Source: Vitrella brassicaformis (lineage: Eukaryota; Sar; Vitrellaceae). From it: DNA of 64,000 bases. The stretch covers positions 65,701-129,700 of the forward strand of contig CDMY01000300.1 in assembly GCA_001179505.1 (NCBI GenBank), given 5' to 3'. A program made the translations under genes and the position numbers. The notes beneath the pieces were generated by a model. That model saw nothing but the letters and a program-made list of their open reading frames with translations. It had not been told where the DNA came from and did no database searches. This document shows, piece after piece, positions 61,804 to 64,000 of this stretch (its first letter is position 1; the number at the start of each line of letters is the position of its first letter).

Positions 61804-62311
61804 CGGTGAAGGAGACTCTGCGTCAGCTGTGCCTGTACAACATCATGACAGCCACTCGAGTGGTTCGCTCTTCAGCGATACATATTGGCGATATGTCGAG
61901 GCCTTCGCCGAGCGGTGCTCCACCCAGGCACACATATCAGAGAACGGCCTCCCCCCCTTCTCTGATATGTGCGCCGACGCATCATCGACAAGCTCTATCG
62001 TGACGCCATCATCGACAGTCGGCAGATGTCAAGGCAGGACTTTCCGGACTGTGTGGAGGGGGAGAAGGGCAACGAGCTCTCCAACGAGCTCTCCAACATG
62101 GCATGGAGTGTGCTCGCACTCAGAATCAATGGCTGGAGGTCGGTGAAACGAAAAAAAAAACACGTGGGAGGCGCACACAATTTCCCGCATGTTTTTACGC
62201 ATTTATGCGCGTCATGTCCGTGTGTGTGTGTGTTGAGCATTTATAGGTATGCCGGCATGCTTGAGGCTGGTGCGGTGACAAAGGCCGTATGTGGACGTGC
62301 AAAATGCTGCT
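61804..62311 (+). CDS. Possible OPR-like protein fragment, structure unresolved
   Basis: Three exon-like stretches: AVKETLRQLCLYNIMTATRV from an acceptor at about 61801; RRRIIDKLYRDAIIDSRQMS to LSNMAWSVLALRINGW (about 61973-62138), whose last part looks like an OPR/FAST helical repeat; and YAGMLEAGAVTKAVCGRA (about 62248-62311), bordered by tatag and gtgagc splice signals. Frames between the first two stretches do not join simply, and a perfect inverted repeat sits between them. No start or stop could be fixed. It could be a broken gene or a gene interrupted by an insertion. Confidence 0.3.
61931..61971. repeat. Perfect 14-bp inverted repeat with 13-nt loop
   Basis: CACATATCAGAGAA at 61931-61944 is exactly the reverse complement of TTCTCTGATATGTG at 61958-61971. 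The loop is CGGCCT followed by seven C. It is a strong hairpin on either strand. Confidence 0.9.
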
Positions 62312-62409
62312 CAGGTGAGCGAATACCAGCACACACACACACACACGCATTGCCATCAGCTAGTAATGCTCACTCACTGTTCAGTGCATGCTGTCCTGCG
62401 CACGCAGGA

Positions 62410-63780
62410 ACACAGAGTGCGAAGAGATGGCGGCAAAGAATAACGCACCCTGTCCGCTATATGGATAGGAAACGATGGCATTCATTTAATTTGTGTCTTG
62501 TCGTTTCTTGAAACGATTTGGTCTGTCAGTGAGAGCTAGAAGACGCCTGCGGACCTGCACAGTATCTGCACATCTAGACTTGATGTCTGATCCTCTTCAT
62601 TTTGCGTCCAATTCAGTATTGCCTCCACGTCTCTGCCCCTGTGGCTTTGTGTCTGTCTGTCTGTCTGTCTGGCTGTCTGTCTTCGTGTGTGTGTACGTAT
62701 CTCTGCGTGTGTCATCTCGGGTGTGTTTGTCCTCTTGTGGGCACTGTGTGTCGGTGGTTCATTAGTGACTCGCCTCATGCATGTTCCAATGAATGATTCT
62801 TTGTTGATGTCAAGACTGGTCCCTGGTTGCGTCGGATAAAGTCTCGCATCGCATCATCAGGACACACGCACGTACATCTCCATGCACAGCACACCACTCA
62901 CTCGATACGGACACACACACACACACACACATACATACAGGTGTATTTAATTGCGCTTCGCCTTGTCGCGACGTCCACAATGAAGTCGCATCATCTCTTC
63001 TCTCGGTGACACTTTACCTACAGCACAGCAGCCAGGCAGGCAGGCAGGCAGGCAGGATGGCAGGAGCCAGGCGGGGAGCGAGAGCAGAGAGAGCACGCCC
63101 ATTCGTCGAGAGAGGCACATCCAAAAAACGTGTGCGTGCGTGCGTGGAGGAAAATCGAAGCTCTCGCCTGTCTGGAATCAACAAGACGGCTCCCGTGTCC
63201 ATCCCTTTACTCGACAAGCCGATAACTATACACCGTCCGTCATTCATCGTCCGTCCGTCGTTGGCCATACATATCACATTGCTCATATATATACACACCA
63301 CCAACACACTCACTCACGTCTCGTACAACAAACAACACATCCACAAGACACTATAAGACACGTCAGTCAGTCAGTCAATCAGCGCTAATCCCTTGATCCA
63401 TCCATCCATCGACGGCAGGCAAGAGGCCCCGAAAAATGTTCGGGCTCTCATGGTATGGCGGAAATAACCAATCGATGGTGTGGCGTATGTACGTGCCTAG
63501 ACATGAGGTGGCGTACAGCCTAGCATTGTCGCGCTAGCCTGTCTGTGTATTCCACAAATACCGACAGCCTGGGAATACCTACAACTTGATGAAACTAACG
63601 ACAAATACAAAAAGCAATGAATAAAAACAAAACAGCACGCGTCAAAAGCATCTCGTGGCGTCAAAAGCATATCGTGTGAAGACAATACAACTGTTCTGGC
63701 TGGCCAGGGCACAAAACAGAACCCAATACACTACAATAAATAAAGAAGATATCCATCCCTCCCTCCCTCCATTCCCATCC
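62410..63780. other. Intergenic region, no gene seen
   Basis: About 1.37 kb with TGTC repeats (62648-62683), (CA)n at 62911-62930, (GGCA)n at 63034-63057 and a short direct duplication (GCGTCAAAAGCAT, at about 63638 and 63658). The right end is probably 3' UTR of the PKS gene. Confidence 0.6.
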
Positions 63781-64000
63781 CTATGGCTGACGGCCCCTCT
63801 CAGCTATCCCACAGATCTTGAGGAGGTTCCCCTCCGTCGTCAATCCCGGACCGAACGAGGCCCTGAGCCACACAGGAAAAGGATGTATTGAGAGGGATTG
63901 CAGGCCATTGCTATAACAGTCTGTCACTTACATCATAGCGTATGGTTTGAGTTTGTCTCTGGGCATCTTGCGTAGTTCGTCAAGGACGAAGTAGACGGTG
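63781..64000 (-). CDS. Type III polyketide synthase (chalcone synthase-like), C-terminal end only
   Basis: Two minus-strand exons enter from the right edge. The exon 64000-63932 encodes TVYFVLDELRKMPRDKLKPY then AM. After an intron with GTAAGT donor and TCAG acceptor, the exon 63862-63781 encodes MASFGPGLTTEGNLLKICGI and AERGRQP with TAG at 63783-63781. The phases join exactly. FGPGLTxE close to the C-terminus after a VLDEL(R)K helix is the hallmark of the type III PKS/chalcone synthase C-terminal half. The catalytic Cys-His-Asn lie outside the window, so activity cannot be judged. A related KAS III-fold enzyme is less likely because of the GPGLTxE motif. Confidence 0.8.

Overview
This window is nuclear DNA of a eukaryote with intron-dense genes: GT-AG introns of roughly 60-250 bp, small exons, and moderately GC-rich coding sequence on both strands. 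The gene mix fits a photosynthetic or formerly photosynthetic alveolate. It includes an OPR/RAP-type organelle RNA-binding protein at the left edge, the axonemal protein CFAP100 (so a flagellate stage), a plant-like DEAH helicase-RBR ligase fusion, a YUCCA-like flavin monooxygenase and a type III polyketide synthase. The overall style (introns full of CA/TGTC/GGAT/CCAG microsatellites) suggests a chromerid such as Vitrella; that species guess is inference. No bacterial operons, IS elements, CRISPR arrays, rRNA or tRNA genes were recognised. There is one 300-bp assembly gap at 38396-38695.

Layout, left to right: partial OPR/RAP-like gene (+); mitochondrial phenylalanyl-tRNA synthetase (-); FAD aromatic-ring hydroxylase-type monooxygenase (+); a long unrecognised gene (-, 9.4-12.1 kb); ribosomal protein L24e (-); mitochondrial ATP synthase alpha (+, 21 exons resolved, 558 aa); a small single-pass membrane protein (-); CFAP100 (+); an A20/AN1 zinc-finger protein (+); a pseudokinase (-); a J domain-TM-ankyrin protein (+); a disordered protein (-); an amino acid transporter (+); a Trp-repeat/PH-domain protein (+); an ankyrin protein running into the gap (+); a DEAH helicase-RBR E3 fusion (+); threonine aldolase (-); choline/ethanolamine kinase (-); a Nudix-RWD-ADP-ribosyltransferase fusion (+, 675 aa); a multi-TM RING protein (-); a YUCCA-like FMO (-); RFC subunit 4 (+); a membrane protein (-); an unresolved OPR-like fragment (+); and the 3' end of a type III PKS (-).

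The genes do not form one pathway. Housekeeping functions (mitochondrial translation and ATP synthesis, cytosolic ribosome, replication clamp loading, phospholipid synthesis) are interleaved with ubiquitin and ADP-ribose signalling candidates. Many neighbours are head-to-head with start codons 88-350 bp apart.

The most novel items are: (1) the single-protein Nudix + RWD + PARP-like ART architecture with both catalytic signatures intact; (2) a directional 11-bp element, TGCGAGCTnAG, found 36-81 nt upstream of several start codons in the sense orientation, one copy of which led to the start of a gene otherwise easy to miss; and (3) intron microsatellites that are strand-polarised with transcription and often sit where the polypyrimidine tract should be.
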